From NCBI RefSeq assembly GCF_026151205.1, contig NC_087079.1:17354945-17418944 (forward strand): DNA of 64,000 bases, given 5' to 3'. The position numbers and the translations under genes were made by a program. This document shows, in pieces, positions 22,758 through 34,872 of the stretch (its first letter is position 1; each line of letters opens with the position of its first letter). The notes beneath the pieces are model-generated. The model did no database searches, had not been told where the DNA came from, and saw only the letters and a program-made list of their open reading frames with translations. This stretch comes from Bolinopsis microptera (Eukaryota > Ctenophora > Tentaculata > Lobata > Bolinopsidae).

Positions 22758-23104
22758 AGTATAGTACAGGGTTGGCCAAAAGTCAGTACCCATACGTTGG
22801 GTCTTATACCTCCGCCGTGTTTTATATTTGAGAGTTGTTTCTTTGCAGATGGCATACTGTACCTACTTGTTCGAGGATTCCGTCGCCAAAATTTGAAAAT
22901 TCGAATATTATAGACCATGCCCATTCAATATTAAAACACCTATATTGTTCTCTCTGAACATGCTGGACGCCTAAGGTTTTCCAAGATGGTAGATTATTAG
23001 ATGTTGCATCTGATCTGAAAAAATTATGTGAAACGGATTAGGAATGACAAAATTATTAGTAAAGCCTTGATACACTAAGTTACAAGGTAAAGGGTATGAC
23101 TTAA

Positions 23105-23650
23105 GGGAGCCGGGGGTCTTCATCAAAATTCTCTCGAAATTGACTTTATAGTGGTTTCTAATAAAGGTGAGTGATATCTACCAGCTGCTTTTGGTCCTAT
23201 GGAAAAATATTGTTTCTCGCCGAAATAATTTCCGGTCTAATGTCAGTGTTTATGTGTAATAGTATTGTGCAAGCAATTTTCAATCGCGCGACCTGAAAAT
23301 CGAGTCAAAAATCTATCTTCTCCTACATTTTTGAGCAACATTCATAGGCCTTTTTAGACTAGATTTTCAAGCCTAAACATTTTTTATTCGATTTTGAAAA
23401 TCTAGGACCTTGTTTTTGACGATTTTTTGGGATCCAAGATTTTTAGACTCGATTTTCAGGACACACGATTGAAAATCACTCGCGCAATACAATTACACAT
23501 TTAAAGCGCTGACCTTAGACCGGCGATAATTTCAGCTAGGAACAATATTTTTCCATGGGACCAAAAGCAGCTGGTAGATATCACTACCAGCTGCTACCCC
23601 TCTATCAGAAACAGCTATAAAGTCAATTTTGAGAGAATTTTTATGCCCCC
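23105..23650. mobile_element. Foldback MITE flanked by TTAA (copy A)
   Basis: TTAA at 23101-23104 and 23651-23654 flank an element whose two halves are inverted copies. Both ends carry aaaattctctc (or the near-identical ctctcaaaattgactttata) and, further in, the same ctaccagctgcttttggtcc. TTAA target duplication is the piggyBac hallmark, but the termini (GGGAGCC.../...GCCCCC) do not match canonical piggyBac ends. The same element is in copy B (43640-44174), so it predates the A/B divergence. Confidence 0.65.
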
Positions 23651-23654
23651 TTAA

Positions 23655-23998
23655 CAGTAGAAACATTGAAAAAATTCTAGATTAATTAATATCATAAGCA
23701 TGTTTAAAAAGAAATTTCAGATACACTTTAAAAGAGTCCAATGACATGCAATTCTTAATTTCAAGAGGCAGCTCATTTCATAATTGAGGGCCAACTTTCT
23801 GAAACGATATTTCTCCATACTGTGTATATATGCTCTAGGTTCAGTCAAATAGATAAGATGATTATTATATACACATACATCCATCTAAATTCAAATTTAA
23901 ATTTGCATTAAGGTGCAGTGGTTAGTCAATCTTATGTTGATTGTTGTGATCATGATAAGTTTTTTGTATCTAATAAAATTGTTTCAGCATTTCAGCTT
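23655..23998 (+). other. Upstream region of the zinc-finger gene (copy A)
   Basis: No gene is recognised. The segment immediately before the ATG ends in ttgtttcagcatttcag, which has the look of a 3' splice acceptor, so the ATG exon is probably preceded by a 5' UTR exon. Copy B matches at 44179-44509. Confidence 0.5.
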
Positions 23999-24275
23999 AT
24001 GGCTTCTGATAGTTTTACAGAAGAGCTCGATTTTGAAGATGACACTCAGAATGAACCTCAAAATGATGATGAATTCTATTGTGCCATTTGTTCTGACTGC
24101 TATGACGAGGCAAAAGAATTTATTGACCACATTCACTCCCCAGATCATGTGAAACTTTGTAATGAAAAACTTTCATTACTTCAGGAAGGTGATAATTACT
24201 GTAGCATATGTCTAGTAAAAGCTGAACCAACTTTTGAAGATCATTGTTCAATTGATCATTTCGTTTTTTGATCAA
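23999..24275 (+). CDS. Zinc-finger/low-complexity protein, first coding exon cut by the gap (copy A)
   Basis: The first 79 or so codons match the complete gene at 44510 in copy B, including two CxxC-type fingers (FYCAICSDCYDEA and NYCSICLVKA). Just before the N run the sequence diverges: copy A reads ...gttcaattgatcatttcg where copy B has ...gttctaattctgatcattgtc, giving a premature stop. This looks like low-quality contig-end sequence, not a real mutation. The gene is complete only in copy B. Confidence 0.85.
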
Positions 24276-24375
24276 NNNNNNNNNNNNNNNNNNNNNNNNN
24301 NNNNNNNNNNNNNNNNNNNNNNNNNNNNNNNNNNNNNNNNNNNNNNNNNNNNNNNNNNNNNNNNNNNNNNNNNNN
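24276..24375. other. Assembly gap of exactly 100 N
   Basis: A fixed 100-N run is a conventional scaffold join of unknown size. It sits between the interrupted zinc-finger exon (left) and sequence belonging to the downstream part of the minus-strand transporter gene (right). Both sides are edges of the same duplicated locus, which supports an artificial join. Confidence 0.98.
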
Positions 24376-24454
24376 TTCAAAGTAACTATGAACTTTTAAA
24401 CGAGCCCCATATTTACAACTATATGTAACATAACTTTTTGTTGTTGGACCTGAC

Positions 24455-25332
24455 CTGTTAGAGATAGGAGCAGTAACGACAGTGGATACAGTCAGGGCGA
24501 TATATAACGCTATCCCTAGCCATCCCTCCTGGGCCTTAGTGGCCCCCATCTCGCAAGATATTATCTGAGGGGAGGGAATTAGTGGCCCCCATCTCGCAAG
24601 ATATTATCTGAGGGGAGGGAATTAGTGGCCCCCATCTCGCAAGATATTATCTGAGGGGAGGGAATTAGTGGCCCCCATCTCGCAAGATATTATCTGAGGG
24701 GAGGGAATTAGTGGCCCCCATCTCGCAAGATATTATCTGAGGGGAGGGAATTAGTGGCCCCCATCTCGCAAGATATTATCTGAGGGGAGGGAATTAGTGG
24801 CCCCCATCTCGCAAGATATTATCTGAGGGGAGGGAATTAGTGGCCCCCATCTCGCAAGATATTATCTGAGGGGAGGGAATTAGTGGCCCCCATCTCGCAC
24901 GATATTATCTGAGGGGAGGGAATTAGTGGCCCCCATCTCGCAAGATATTATCTGAAGGGAGGGAATGAAAAGGTCGTGATACGATAAGAAACATATTTCA
25001 ATCTGCATACTGGTTATGGTTAATGAATAATGGTATCTCTAATCTCCAATTTATGTCATATTTATGTAGATCGTGAATTTGTTAGATGATTGAAGAGGTA
25101 AACTATGCATTATAACTACCTGAGTAACTATTCCTGGAAGGTATATCTCGATAGCATCCCCGACCTTCATGAACAGGTTCATGAACATGATCATCTTATC
25201 TTTCCTGGTCCAGGTGTTTAAACCTATCAGATTACTCCTCTCCTCGCTATCATCCTCAGCTTGTTTCGAGCTCTTGCGGGAACTGAAACCTGCTGACTGA
25301 GTGACGGGTTCCTCTAACGTACCCTGCGCCAT
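24455..25332 (-). CDS. Probable MFS transporter, exons 1 and 2 (copy B, one 15-aa repeat)
   Basis: Exon 1 is 25120-25332: MAQG, one TLEEPVTQSAGFSSR unit (25276-25320), then the same 52-residue tail ending IEIYLPGIVTQ before CAG|GTAGTT. Exon 2 is 24455-24564, after a pyrimidine-rich CCCTCCCCTCAG acceptor and before AACAG|GTCAGG. It reads in phase IISCEMGATKAQEGW, then a hydrophobic stretch, then TAPISN-R. The joined reading has TM1-like GDAIEIYLPGIVTQ..CE and a TM2 ending near N-R, the pattern of SV2/SVOP/SLC22-type major-facilitator transporters. The rest of the gene is lost to the gap. The splice model is mine and rests on phase and site quality. Confidence 0.55.
24537..24966 (-). repeat. 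43-bp minisatellite, 10 units, spanning a splice acceptor
   Basis: Ten units of 43 bp (430 bp). Read on the minus strand, each unit contains ttccctcccctcag, a good polypyrimidine tract plus AG, followed by ATAATATCTTGCGAG. The unit nearest the exon provides the proposed acceptor of transporter exon 2 and the others are tandem copies of that boundary. One unit has c for a at about 24900, and the outermost has ctgaagg. Confidence 0.9.
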
Positions 25333-27046
25333 CTTAGGGTGATTTAATGTCTAACTAAGTATAGCAGTGAACAACTCTTACCTCATTAATTAAATTGTAT
25401 GATTTTTCGTTCGTTACAAGGTAACTAAATTGAATGTGGTAACCTTGCCTGGTCACTTGGTTGATCACTACACAACACAATACGACAACAAAAAAACACA
25501 CCAACGATATTCATTCTTTTTCTGTAACTAGGCCTAGGCCAAGACTTATCATACTGATAAGGCCCAAGATAAGGGCAATTGATTTTAACGTCTGATTTAG
25601 TGCATGTTTTAACAAATAGCCGATTTTAATTTATAATTTAAGACTCAGATCGCAATTCTGTAGTATACGGTATAATATATATATAGGTACCCTATACGGT
25701 ACCACCGGTTCTCGTGAAAGGATCTAATTTGAACTGTAGTTAGATTATAAGGTTTATATTTTCTCTACTTTTATTGTTACTCTTTTGGTTACAACTTCAC
25801 AACAAGATCAAAGTATTTAGATTTGCCCGGTTTAAATATTCAACAAAGATTTTTTAAGTGAAAACAACTGAACTGGAACGGTTTAAAATGTCCAGTTTTA
25901 GCAAGACAATATATTGAGTTATTATCCACCAAATAAACCTAATTACTAAACTTACTTAACTACCCTGTCACTTGAATGATCGATGAAAATTATAAAATTA
26001 CAACATAGCACGAATTATCACGTATACATGTATACTGGTAGGATCTGCTGTACAATCAAAGTAAAGTGGGCCAGTAGCTACATATTATAATCATCTAATT
26101 CTCTACGCTCTGCGATGTGTAGTACTGTGTCCAGTGTCTATTGTCCATAGTTAATACTTATCTTCAGTAATTCCATGTTGTTGTAATCCATATAATTAGG
26201 TTTAACTAAATTTTTTAAAAGTTATATATCTCATAGCAAAGTAACTCTGTACGGGACATATCTCATAGCAAAGTAACTCTGTACGGGACATAATATGTAC
26301 AGAGTTACTTTGCTATGAGATATTATCTCATAGCAAAGTAACTCTGTACGGAACATATCTCATAGCAAAGTAACTCTGTACGGGACATATCTCATAGCAA
26401 AGTAACTCTGTACGGGACATATCTCATAGCAAAGTAACTCTGTACGGGACATATCTCATAGCAAAGTAACGCTGTACGGGACATATCTCATAGCAAAGTA
26501 ACTCTGTACGGGACATATATCATAGCAAAGTAACTCTGTACGGGACATATCTCATAGCAAAGTAACTCTGTACGGGACATATCTCATAGCAAAGTAACGC
26601 TGTACGGGACATATCTCATAGCAAAGGAACAGTTGAACTGCTAGCTGCTCACCAAAATGGAAACCACTTACAATATACAATACGCGTAAAGTACAATGGG
26701 GATCGTTTACATGCTGAGTAGCCAGATTTTTACCATTTCGACCCCCCCCCCCCCCCCCCTACCTCCATGAGCAACAGAAAGCTATTGTGTTCAAGTTAGA
26801 GTGAGCTTATGGAGATTCCCTCTCCCCTACGCTGGCTTTCGTTATACAATATACATAGAAGGTTCCCCTTAAGTGTAGGTACAAGACTTCAGCCTAGTAT
26901 TTGAGTGGCTTAACAGGGACTTATCTTTAGAAAGTTCTAACTCTTTAAAGATACTGTGAATTCCTTTTAAATAGTTGCAATAAAAGATAATCAAATATTC
27001 ACTTAAAATAATTTAAACACGTGTTAAACCTCCTTGTCCCTGTCAG
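25333..27046. other. Intergenic or intronic region, copy B equivalent of 5351-7330
   Basis: This is collinear with copy A but shorter. It lacks the 358-bp block of copy A and instead carries the 32-bp array and a poly-C tract (about 26743-26759). No exon is recognised. Confidence 0.6.
26225..26635. repeat. 32-bp minisatellite with one inverted unit (copy B only)
   Basis: About twelve units of acatatctcatagcaaagta+actctgtacggg. One unit, at about 26289-26321, is in inverted orientation, so the array contains a perfect local palindrome around tactttgctatgagatatta. The array is absent from copy A. Confidence 0.9.
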
Positions 27047-30000
27047 GAAGTGATAAAGATCCACCCTCAAGCTAGCACGGTGGTTTGCAGGCGGGTACTG
27101 GACCTCTTAGTGGCACTTGGCCGGTACTTCCCCAACCACTTCCTTAGCAGGAGTGTTACAGACTCCGGCCTCAAATACGGTGGAAACAAACTTCCTGATG
27201 ACAAGAAGGTAAAGAATTCTTTACTTTTCTTCAAATTATATGTTTCTGTAGTAATCTTAGAAATTAACTGGTACTCTCGAGTCTCGAGCATCAAAATTTC
27301 AAATGAATATAAAATATTGGCTACTTTTTTATAATACTAAAAGTGATGTATTAAATACACTTATTAGGCCCCACAAGCTGAGCTTCTCAACACTGGATTA
27401 GCTCTTACTGACTTCTGGGACTTCCTACTCAGCTCAGATCATGGTTAGTTATCAGAAATACGTAGTAAGTTGTGTAATAAATATGTAATGAATAATAAAT
27501 ATGTAATGAATAATAAATATGTAATGAGTAATAAATATGTAATGAATAATAAATATGTAATGAATAATAAATATGTAATGAATAATAAATATGTAATGAA
27601 TAATAAATATGTATACTAATTATATTAGAAATTATGCATTATCTTTAGTTACCATATTCAATTTCATTGTTTATTGCATTCTGTTTAAACTTTGACATTA
27701 AATTAAAAATATGTAGTATGTGCCCGTTTCTATAAGATGTAATTAGAAAATTTTATGCTGAATGAGTTAGGTCAAATTAATTTGATCTAAGATATTTGGT
27801 TGGGGAGGCGGATTATTGTTGTAAAGTACTGTACTACTCACGAAGTACTGTACACGATGTTTTCAAGCAAGCAGATATTTAAATTGACTAGATTTCCACT
27901 GGTAAGCAATTCGGAAAATCATGGGCCGGCATAGTGTCGGGGCGGGTATGATCCGCCAACCTCCGAGTTACATGCCTGGTACTCTACCAAGGCAAATTTG
28001 ATCTAGTTATATTAAGTTACCTACCTACCTATTTTATATTAAGTTTATTTTTAGTGAATTAACATATCAGTAATTAGAAACCACAAAACATGCCCGATAT
28101 TTTCAGTAAAAGGAAAGACTCCGTCAGGAAAGTCTACCAAGATGGGGACCTCGTCCCACTTCTTATCGTGCCCCATGGGACAGCTAATGGTTCTACTAGA
28201 TCACCCCGTCATTAAAAACAACCAGAACCTCATAGATAGGTAAGACTTAGCACTAACACAGTGTATAACCTTACTTACACTATTCCTTTGTGATATGGGT
28301 GGAAATTCTTGTGAATGACGTTAAATAACGCAAGTCCCTTATAATCTACAACACTAACACACTCCCCTATAATTTCCACTTCTAGGTTACTGAGACTGCT
28401 GTCCTCTATAGCGCATGCTCTAGCCGAACAGACTTCCGACAAGAAAGAGGACAAGAAAAACAAGAATGTGGAACCCTTACCAGAGGACTGTCCAGAGAAC
28501 AGCATTGAGAAACAACATCTCCAACTGGTTACTAGCATCCTCACCACTGGAGCCTGTAGTGAGGTAATAACTAGATTATTTTATATATAATTATAAAGTT
28601 AGAATTAAAAGTCTATTCCCATGAAAGTCATGTCATCCTACTTTGCCATCCGTACATTATTTTGATTTACATATTAACTAATTAACTAATTAACTAATGG
28701 ACTATCTAATTACAGGAGGGATTGGAGGACGGTACTTCACTATTACTCCAGCTGTCCAAAGTAAACTCCAGGCTTAGAGACATGACGCTGTCTCTAATGT
28801 TGTCCGGACTGCAATCAGTCGCTGCTGACCTTCAGCAACAGGTAATTTAATGCATTGATTAAATAACTTATTGGTTAATCAATTGAGGAATAAGTAAATT
28901 TAAATAAGTAAGTTCCTGAGGAGGTTAAGTTTTCTTCAATTCCTTAGTTTTATCAGTAACCTTGAATACTTTGTCAAATAAGAGACGTCATATCAAAAAA
29001 ATATTGGGAACGCAACCGTAACTTTAATCTGACAAACAATTTCAGATAAAGCAACTGTTGGAAGAGCTAAAAGAAGAGCACCGAAGGAACCCACAGAAGA
29101 AACAAAAAGAGAAGGATGTGACAAAGAGCAAAGCCCTGACCTTGCAGCCCAACAAGGGTTCTCTCAAGACTCCACACAGGGATCTCCATCTTCCTGCCAT
29201 GTCTAATCTGACCAAGAAAAACAGCAGCCAGGCTTACTTCCTACGTATACTCAAGGTACGTATTTCATTCTAATTAACACCGGTCTCGGCATTACTTCTC
29301 AGTATTAATGGTTATACCGACCGAGCATTTTGCTATAGCCCTCCAAATAAGAATTAGCTAAATGTAAGGGTTTAACAATTTCCCATCAACGTATCGAACT
29401 TAAGTCTTTATCTCATTATGTTTACATAGTACTATTAACTATTAACTATTTGTAGGTGGTTATAGCTGTCAGGGACGTCACGATTAAAAGCATTGAGGCC
29501 GAGAAAGATAAGAAGAAGAAAGAGCGTGAAGCTAAGGTGAAGGAAGAGAAAGAGAAGAAGAGGAAGGAGAGAGAAGAACAGAGGAAGGAGGGCGAAGAGA
29601 CGGAGAGTGACGATGAGGAGGACGAGGAGGAAACTAAGAGTGAAGAGGAAGAGGACAGTAAGTCTTCCTTTTTATTTTTTAAATAATCGCATTTTTGTTA
29701 GGAATCAATTAAGTGTAACACTTAAATATTTATATGTTGTGAGGGATATCTTTAACATGTCAGTAGATTACAAGTAATTAGCAAGATGATTAAGTAATTA
29801 GCAAGATGGTAACAATTAAAGTGGTATATACTTGCCTCATTAACTCTTGTTTCTCTCAGAAACGGGAGGTCTGGGTCCACTATCAGAACAACTCAAAGTC
29901 TCTCAACTGTGGACCACTCTGGGAGAATGTCTGACTGAGCTTGGTTCCAGCTCCGATACTCACGCCGTCCTGGTTCTTCAACCCGCCGTTGAGGCTTTCT

Positions 30001-31472
30001 TCCACGTTCACGGTATTGACAGTACCGCAGAGAAGACCTCTTCTGCTTCAAGACGAGGCCGCAACACATCGGGATCTCTGGATCTGTTGAGCGAGAGTCC
30101 TGCTCCGCTGAGTGTGGAACCTGTGGATAGTGTGAGCTCTCTGAGTTCAGGGGGTCAAGGCTCCTTACCTATCTTTACTTCCGACATGTGTCCTGATACT
30201 CGCAAGTTCATCACATTCGCCGAGCAGCACCGTATCGTGCTGAACCAAATATTGAGACAGAGCACTACACCGCTCAGTGACGGTCCCTTCCAGGTTCTAG
30301 TCAATCACACTCGTGTCCTGGACTTTGACGTGAAGAGAAGGTACTTCCGACAAGAGCTGGATAAGATAGAAGAAACTAACAGAAGAGAGGACATCGCTAT
30401 CAGGGTCCGACGAGAGCACGTGTTTGAGGAGAGCTTCAGAGAGCTGCACAGGAGATCCCCTGAAGAGTTGAAGAGCAGATTGTACGTGATATTCGAGGGA
30501 GAAGAGGGGCAGGACGCTGGTGGTTTGTTGAGGGAGTGGTACCAGATTATCGCTAGAGAGATTTTCAATCCTCACTACGCTCTCTTCACTACTACCCCCG
30601 GGGACAAGGTCACGTACGTGTGCAACAGTTTCAGTCATTACAATCCAAATCACTTGGACTACTTCAAGTTTGTAGGCCGAGTCATCGCCAAAGCTATCTA
30701 CGATAACAAACACCTGGACTGCTACTTTTCCCGGTCATTCTACAAACACATTCTCGGACAGCCAATTAGTTTCAAGGACATGGAACACGAAGACTATGCT
30801 TTTTACAAGAGCATGATGTTCCTTCTGGAGCACGATCTGGTCGAGGCTGGGCTAGACAACCTGGACTTTACTATGGAGATAGAAGAGTTCGGAGTATCAG
30901 AGACCAGGGAGTTAAAACCTAACGGTGACAACATTGCCGTCACGAACTCCAATAAGAAGGAGTATGTGAAACTCATCTCCCAAATGAAGATGACCGGCAG
31001 TATAAGGTCCCAGATAAAAGCTTTCCTTGACGGTTTCTACGATATAATCCCCAAACACCTCATCTCGATATTCAGCGACAACGAGCTTGAACTTCTGATA
31101 TCTGGTCTCCCAACCATTGATATCGAGGATCTGAAAGCGAACACCGAGTATCACAAATTCAGCGTCACCTCCCTCCAGATCCAGTGGTTCTGGCGAGCGC
31201 TGCGCTCCTTTTCGCAAGCGGAACGCGCCAACTTCCTTCAGTTCGTCACCGGCACCTCCAAAGTTCCTCTACAGGGCTTCTCTTCTCTCGAGGGTATGAA
31301 TGGCGTGCAGAAGTTTCAGATTCACAGAGACGACAGGTCTACGGACAGACTGCCTTCCGCTCATACCTGCTTCAACCAGCTTGATCTTCCAGTTTACGAG
31401 ACCTACGATAAACTGAGGAGGAACCTCCTTCTCGCCATCAATGAGTGCCCTGAAGGATTTGGCTTGGCTTGA
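27047..31472 (+). CDS. HUWE1: HUWE1-like HECT E3 ubiquitin ligase, C-terminal 899 residues (copy B)
   Basis: Eight exons with the same lengths as copy A: 27047-27208, 27368-27443, 28107-28239, 28386-28563, 28716-28841, 29046-29255, 29456-29657 and 29860-31472. The protein differs from copy A at about three positions (E/D and D/E in the charged exon 7, C/G in exon 8 near SLPIFTSD). The catalytic cysteine codon is at 31368-31370. Such near-identity across exons, with introns that differ only by discrete insertions, is what two alleles would show. The upstream part of the gene is again not found. Confidence 0.96.
27473..27613 (+). repeat. 18-bp minisatellite in HUWE1 intron 2 (copy B)
   Basis: About seven to eight units of the same 18-bp repeat as at 7940-8118, starting shortly after the exon 2 donor. 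Confidence 0.88.
27923..27995 (-). pseudogene. tRNA-Thr(UGU)-derived sequence, probable SINE head
   Basis: On the minus strand, TTGGTAGAGTACCAGG resembles a tRNA D-arm/A-box, CATGTAA is an anticodon loop with UGU, and GGCGG/CCGCC makes a perfect five-pair T-stem with a decayed loop (ATCATAC in place of TTCAATC). The 5' acceptor strand is missing. Copy A has different sequence here, so this is a tRNA-derived insertion or pseudogene. Confidence 0.45.
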
Positions 31473-32030
31473 AGTTTGAACTGCAAAAGCTTAACATGTT
31501 GCCGAGCAATTATTATGATACGTGACCTAACTTTTGGTTGCCGAGCGAATATATTCATCGGCTTTTTGGGAACCGCTGTAAATTATTTTCAAGTTGGATA
31601 CGTTGAACTTATTGCAGATTCATTGGTTTTTTAGTTTTTGGAATATGTTTTCACATTGAAAGGGGTATACGGGGATAAAAGAGAAGATATAAAATGTATC
31701 GGCTTGTTATTTATAATGTTGTTGTTTACAACACGACTTAATATATCGGGGTAATAGTTGTGACAGGTCGTGTTTCAGATCATTATATTAGATGATCGTT
31801 GAATGCGTGGGTAGTGAGTTTAGGGGCCATCTACATTTACTAACCTCACTCCTCCGCTATAACTTCGTTCATGAAAATGACTGTCGTTTTTAGGCATCTG
31901 TGTGGCACGTGCACGCGGTGCCATTTAACTTCGTTTTTAGCTTACATTTCCAAGGAAGAATTTCATATACACGGATTAACCTCTAGATTGTGTACCTGTT
32001 CCTCAAAAATCTTAATAGTTTTCAAATAAA
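31473..32030 (+). other. HUWE1 3' UTR and poly(A) signal (copy B)
   Basis: Matches copy A with small indels; AATAAA at 32025-32030. Confidence 0.55.
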
Positions 32031-32078
32031 TTTAACTCAATAATCGCATATCATTTCTTCAAATGTGGCTTCAAGCGT

Positions 32079-32812
32079 ACCCCCCCCCCCCCCCCCCCCC
32101 TTCAAGCTTGTTGCTTGCATGTTAATGACCTACCAAGACACGCGCCGAGATGGACTCGTCGACGGTCTTGGAACAATTGTTTTACGAGTATCGCCCAACT
32201 TCAACATTCAAGCTTGCCTCTTGATGTTACCTGGGGGCCTCAGGCTTTTCTGTTCACATATTAAAGATGCGGCGGAATGACAGGCTGATGAATGAGCGCC
32301 GCTCAGTAAGCTTGCCGGTTTATGCGGCTTACCTAACTAATTTATTGCTTGCTTCTCTTTCTCTCATAGAAAGATCTTTCCCAAACAAAAGGAAATGATA
32401 TTAATTTGAATCACCTAAAAATGCTATTTTCACAATTTTCTGTCAACTTTGGAGTCCCGTTGTGATGGGAAAAGCGAGCGACCGATTTCATTCTCGGTAT
32501 CATTTTGCATTTGCGGACGGTTATTCAAATTAAAATCTTTTCCTTTTACCTGGGGACCTCAGGCTATTATGTTCATACAGAATAGAGATTCGGCGGAATG
32601 ACAGGCTGAGCGCGGCTCAGTAACTTTTCCTTTAGTTTGGGAAAGAGAGACATTGCACATTGGCAGCGGTCCACTCGACCCATGATAATGGGTTTTGGTC
32701 AAATATCATCTCTTTTTGATTATAATCATAATGTCAGGGTACTTTTCAAAGTCGAAATGTAAATTCATAATTTTATTAGCAATAAGTAAAGAGGTAATTT
32801 CAACGATTTCGA
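32079..32812. other. About 730-bp block present only in copy B, with two TTAC MITEs
   Basis: Copy A runs straight from ...cttcaagcg to aaattttacctctg (about 12765-12775). Copy B has a poly-C tract and about 730 bp, including MITEs at about 32235-32312 and 32546-32623. No coding sequence was recognised. Confidence 0.65.
32546..32623. mobile_element. 78-bp TTAC...GTAA MITE with 9-bp target duplication
   Basis: TTACCTGGGGACCTCAGGC...GCTCAGTAA is flanked by cttttcctt at 32537-32545 and 32624-32632. It is one of the cleanest members of the family in the window. Confidence 0.82.
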
Positions 32813-33004
32813 AATTTTACCTCTGAAAACATTTCCTTGTGTTTAGAAAAACATATCTTTCGATCACTAACTGAATATGCCACATAATTCTCATTCAAGT
32901 TGGCATTAAATTCAAACATAATGACATTGAACTGTCGTGGCAAAGCAGAATTTGTTCGAAATCACGAATGAGCAAAATTCTCATCTTTCGCACGTACAAA
33001 CTTT

Positions 33005-33150
33005 TTGTCATACGTTGTATGACCCGCCGCGCACTTCGTGCGCGGCTCCCCCTGTAGCGTCGAAGACGCTACTATAGCGTCGAAGACGCTACTATAGCGT
33101 CGAAGACGCTACTATAGTGAAGCGACCGTGGGGGTCACCACGTGATACAA
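33005..33150. mobile_element. 146-bp multi-hairpin MITE with 8-bp target duplication, copy B only
   Basis: Flanked by caaacttt at 32997-33004 and 33151-33158; copy A has one copy of this 8-mer with matching flanks. The ends are TTGTCATACGT and ACGTGATACAA (imperfect inverted repeats). Inside are hairpins in series: gtcatac/gtatgac, gccgcgcac/gtgcgcggc, and three tandem copies of tagcgtc-gaa-gacgcta. An 8-bp duplication fits hAT-like elements. Confidence 0.82.
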
Positions 33151-34805
33151 CAAACTTTGAGTTACCTGGGGACCTCGGCCTCGGCGGAATGACAGGCTGA
33201 GCGCGGACCAGTAAACTTTGAGCGGACGTTGCGTGCGCATTTGACGGATGTCGCGCCGGGCCAGATCATTAAAAATGGTCAAGTGCGCATCTTGTAGCGC
33301 GATGCACTACTGGGTCGCGCCGCGCATCAAATAATTCTTCTCGAAACCACGGTAGATCGGCGAGATGCACCACTGTGCCTCACCGAGCTGCGAAGGATTT
33401 ACATCGTGAATCAAGTGCGCATCCAATATTGAATCACCTTTTTGCATATTCGTTATTTTTTCATTCCCCTAACGAAGAATTGGACTTACTTCCTTATACG
33501 GTCATATCACGTGATCGAAACAGTTTTTCGCCAATATCTCGTCAGGGGAGCATTCGGAATCAGCGTCCCAAAATACATCGCGATCGATTGAAGTTGGTTT
33601 TAACTGTTGGGGGCCCTTTTAGAACAATTTCGAAGATCGACTGTAAAATGATTTAGCACGCTTGTGCCAAACCGGAACCATAAAAACCAAACACCAAAGT
33701 CACTTGACGGTTGTAGCGCAATGCACTACTGGGTCGCGCGCGTGCATCCAATAATGCTTCTCCATTCTCGCAACCACTTATGCACTATGCAGATCGGCAA
33801 AATGCGAAGGATTGACATCGTGAATCAGATTTGACGGATGTTACTCGCGGTCGCGCTAAATCACTCTACAGTCGATTCTTCCATTTTCACCACTTTTAGT
33901 TTCGCATTGGATAAGCACATGTTATACGCGCGCGTTACGTGTCAATCATATTTGATCCCGATTTCTTACTTTGGGTTTCAAACTTGCTTGTCGAGTTTTC
34001 GTCAATAATCAATTATCATCCATGATTCATCATTGCCACTTGTGTAATACCTTGAAATCCTATAAGTTGAATGAATAGGTTTTAAAATTGTTGACATAGC
34101 ATAGAAGGACTGTTGTCAGAATGTAGAATGATACAGAGCCGCCTTCAGAAGTTAAAATTGTTGAGCCTTATTTTCTAGTGTACTGTTTCGTATGACATAT
34201 GAGTCGAGGTACAAATAGAATTTATCGCTGGATCAAAATGCTGAGATTTTAATATAAAGCAAAGCCAAGTATCAATAAACTAGTTTAGATTACGCCTGAT
34301 TGCTTGAGTCCTATTTAAAAATATTTTTGATATGTGATCCTAGAAGTAGAATCACAAATTTTGCATTCGTTTTAATTGTGTTTTTTTTATGCGAAGAGCA
34401 TAATATATTGTTTTTCCTTAAGCCAGCTGATCCAGCTATTGTAAAAGTCTACGGTCTAAAATGCTGCTTACTTTAGAAACACTGCGCTTCTTATTTGAAT
34501 CATTAAATCTAGGCTGCATAAAATGATAGGTTTTCGGATTTTGACCTAAGCAGCCGAAACTGATATTATTATTATTGTTATCCATATAATATACTATTAT
34601 CGATGTAGTTTAATAGACTATAAATTTATTATATAACCTGGTTTTATTTCCATAGAAGTGTTTTTACCAGTTACTTTAGTAAATTAACAAAATGTACGTC
34701 TCCACTCTGCAGTTCCGACTGCAATTCGAACTTTGCCGTCTAGAATCTAGTGTGAATATTATAGATATTTACAACAAATATTTTAATTGGTAATCTTGTT
34801 TTGCT

Positions 34806-34872
34806 TTACTGGGCCGCGCCAAATCTTTATTCAATATGTTAATGAACATAATAGCCTGGGGTCCTCAGGTAA
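34806..34872. mobile_element. 67-bp TTAC...GTAA MITE inside the 7.7-kb element
   Basis: TTACTGGGCCGCGCC...GTCCTCAGGTAA with gttttgct at 34798-34805 and 34873-34880 (8-bp duplication). Confidence 0.8.

Noticed and set aside
24120-24549. Frames that cross the N run
   Set aside because: The N positions are unknown sequence of unknown length, so any protein read through them is meaningless.
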